Shown here piece after piece: positions 22,941 through 24,503 of a stretch of DNA of 24,503 nt. Numbering within the stretch: position 1 is the stretch's first letter; each line of letters opens with the position of its first letter. The DNA comes from JAVVPL01 sp036655775. Lineage in GTDB: Bacteria > Bacteroidota > Bacteroidia > Bacteroidales > P3. The notes below the pieces were generated by a model. That model saw only the letters and a list, made by a program, of their open reading frames with translations. It ran no database searches and was not told the origin of the DNA. A program made the translations under genes and the position numbers. The DNA is taken from NCBI GenBank assembly GCA_036655775.1, contig JAVVPL010000020.1, positions 1 through 24,503 of the forward strand, given 5' to 3'.

Positions 22941-22972
22941 AAAAGCCTGAGATTTATTTCTTAGGCTTTTTT
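22941..22972. terminator. Bidirectional terminator at the left end of the CRISPR array
   Basis: The arms AAAAGCCTGAGA (22941-22952) and TCTTAGGCTTTT (22959-22970) pair with one G-T wobble around a 6-nt loop. T runs follow on both strands (six T's rightwards, four leftwards). It lies 37 bp left of the terminal repeat and would end a leftward CRISPR transcript. Confidence 0.75.
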
Positions 22973-23008
22973 CGTAAAATCAAAAGCTGTTAAGGATGGG
23001 ACTTCCCT

Positions 23009-23038
23009 ATTTCAATTTCAATATAGTCCAATTAAAAG
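23009..23038 (-). repeat. Degenerate terminal CRISPR repeat (leader-distal end)
   Basis: This leftmost repeat has T in place of C at its tenth plus-strand position (CAATTTCAA instead of CAATTCCAA). All other 22 repeats are identical. Decay of the terminal repeat is typical of the leader-distal end and supports leftward transcription. Confidence 0.85.
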
Positions 23039-24503
23039 ATGGTTAGTTTTACTTCCTTGACTTGGTATAGCTTATTTCAATTCCAATATAGTCCAATTAA
23101 AAGGTAAATCAAGAGGTATTCGATGCTCTTCTCTCCACAATTTCAATTCCAATATAGTCCAATTAAAAGTTTGTCGCTTCGAGATTATAAATCCTTACTT
23201 CAACCATTTCAATTCCAATATAGTCCAATTAAAAGAGTCAAGCAGAAGCGGATAAGTATAAATCGGTAAAATTTCAATTCCAATATAGTCCAATTAAAAG
23301 ATGCTTACCCGCAAACCAACAAACCACCCCTGTAAATTTCAATTCCAATATAGTCCAATTAAAAGTATACACTCCTTTAGTTTTGTCGGTGCTTTTGTTA
23401 TTTCAATTCCAATATAGTCCAATTAAAAGATTTTTACTGATGGATTTTACCATTTGTTCCAAAACATTTCAATTCCAATATAGTCCAATTAAAAGGGCAT
23501 TTACTTAACTTTTCGGCGCAACTCGAATTTTATTTCAATTCCAATATAGTCCAATTAAAAGTTTAGCAGAGAAACAGTATTACATCCTTATATAATATTT
23601 CAATTCCAATATAGTCCAATTAAAAGTGCGATTGCTTGCTAAGGATCAAAAAGGAAACCTAAATTTCAATTCCAATATAGTCCAATTAAAAGGCTGATTT
23701 AGCCATAGCCACCGCCACGGGTAACTTCTATTTCAATTCCAATATAGTCCAATTAAAAGAAACCCGCCCCAAAAAGAGAATGTATTTAACCCCGATTTCA
23801 ATTCCAATATAGTCCAATTAAAAGTCACAAGATGCCAAAAAATCTACTTGCTTGACAATATTTCAATTCCAATATAGTCCAATTAAAAGGGAGCTCGCAG
23901 GAGAACTCTCGGGATATAAAGTAGATTTCAATTCCAATATAGTCCAATTAAAAGTTCACCTTTGATTCCAGGGGTACCTTGTAGCCCTCATTTCAATTCC
24001 AATATAGTCCAATTAAAAGTAAACAACCTGAAAGACCCAGTGCACGCGCGCGCAAATATTTCAATTCCAATATAGTCCAATTAAAAGCGGGATTGGGCGG
24101 AAGACTTGGTGATTTGTGTCGATATTTCAATTCCAATATAGTCCAATTAAAAGTCTGCATCTTCTTTTACGCCTAAGGCGATTTGCGCCATTTCAATTCC
24201 AATATAGTCCAATTAAAAGTTTCGTGTGTCCGTAGCCGATCGTTAATATGCCTGATTTCAATTCCAATATAGTCCAATTAAAAGTTTTGTTGATCCAAAT
24301 ACACGAACTGAGACCTCTATTTCAATTCCAATATAGTCCAATTAAAAGCGCTGTTTCTTTAATTTCTCGCATAGTTCTTTCAAATTTCAATTCCAATATA
24401 GTCCAATTAAAAGAAGCGGCTACCATTGAATTCATTATCCCTTACATATTTCAATTCCAATATAGTCCAATTAAAAGAGACAGTTAATAGCCATTCCCGA
24501 AGC
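23009..24503 (-). CRISPR. CRISPR array, 23 repeats of 30 bp, continuing past the right edge
   Basis: The 30-bp repeat reads ATTTCAATTCC at its left end and GTCCAATTAAAAG at its right end on the plus strand. Repeats start at 23009, 23074, 23140, 23206, 23271, 23336, 23400, 23466, 23532, 23597, 23663, 23730, 23795, 23860, 23925, 23990, 24058, 24124, 24190, 24255, 24319, 24384 and 24448. The 22 complete spacers are 34-38 nt, all different by eye; a 23rd is cut at the window end. All repeats are identical except the first. The complement ends GGAATTGAAAT, like Cas6-processed repeats of type I-B and III systems that leave an ATTGAAA(C/N) 8-nt handle. The crRNA strand is therefore the minus strand and the leader lies to the right. 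No cas genes are in the window. Confidence 0.97.

Noticed and set aside
22862..22972. A small RNA, for example a tracrRNA, ending at the hairpin beside the array
   Set aside because: The 30-bp repeat is of the Cas6 type, no anti-repeat is found, and the promoter-like sequence is poor.
22957..22987. An extra, badly decayed CRISPR repeat left of 23009
   Set aside because: Only its ends (ATTTC and CAAAAG) match; the implied spacer would be about 22 nt, and the sequence overlaps the terminator arm.
22655..22993. A 112-residue gene starting at ATG 22655
   Set aside because: The protein-like frame extends upstream of this ATG without a start, and its second half is AT-rich noise; treated as a remnant.
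24248..24487. A 79-codon open frame inside the CRISPR array
   Set aside because: It only translates repeats (FQFQYSPIK recurring) and spacers; repeat periodicity makes the frame open by chance.

Overview
The window is low-GC DNA (I estimate mid-to-upper 30s percent) from a member of the Bacteroidota. The strongest evidence is PorU, the type IX secretion sortase with a gingipain-type (C25) domain. Supporting evidence is a TonB receptor with a carboxypeptidase-regulatory-like N-terminal domain, promoters of the Bacteroidota form TAnnTTTG instead of TATAAT, near absence of Shine-Dalgarno sites except before rpsU, a long-form amidophosphoribosyltransferase, and a fused FtcD-FchA protein. The mix of T9SS, B12-dependent ribonucleotide reductase and a fused folate/histidine catabolic enzyme suggests an anaerobic or facultative, Bacteroidales-like lineage. 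Species cannot be named from this.

Layout. (1) 1-4477, plus strand: the tail of an unknown gene, a MurD-family ligase whose substrate-pocket motifs look like the L-glutamate-adding MurD2 type, ftcD-fchA, and a small-molecule-type methyltransferase. (2) 4467-10070, minus strand: porU, ribD and an IMPACT/YigZ-family gene in one tight operon. (3) 10138-14183, minus strand: a sigma-70-like factor, class II ribonucleotide reductase nrdJ, and rpsU with its terminator. (4) 14302-15819, plus strand: tRNA-Cys, a perfect 27-bp hairpin that includes the tRNA 3' end, and miaB, whose product probably modifies that tRNA. (5) 15809-18592, minus strand: a His/Cys-rich HYC_CC_PP-like protein and a TonB-dependent receptor, probably a metal-related pair. 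(6) 18642-22384, plus strand: a purF-like gene, rfbB and a LutA/YkgE-type CCG protein, closely spaced. (7) 22385-23008: gene-poor, with a degraded coding remnant and a terminator. (8) 23009 to the window end: a CRISPR array of 23 repeats, running off the right edge.

How the parts relate. Most genes are housekeeping: peptidoglycan, folate/histidine, riboflavin, deoxynucleotide and purine synthesis, translation and tRNA modification. The accessory layer is T9SS surface-protein maturation (PorU), outer-membrane metal uptake or handling, nucleotide-sugar synthesis, and CRISPR immunity. The array repeats are of the 30-nt Cas6-processed kind (type I-B or III). Their orientation and a degenerate repeat at the left end indicate that the array is transcribed leftwards, so the leader, and possibly the cas genes, lie to the right of this window.

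No wholly new system is visible. The observations most worth testing are the MurD2-like ligase with its upstream partner, the tRNA-Cys/hairpin/miaB arrangement, and the His/Cys-rich protein with a possibly leaderless mRNA.
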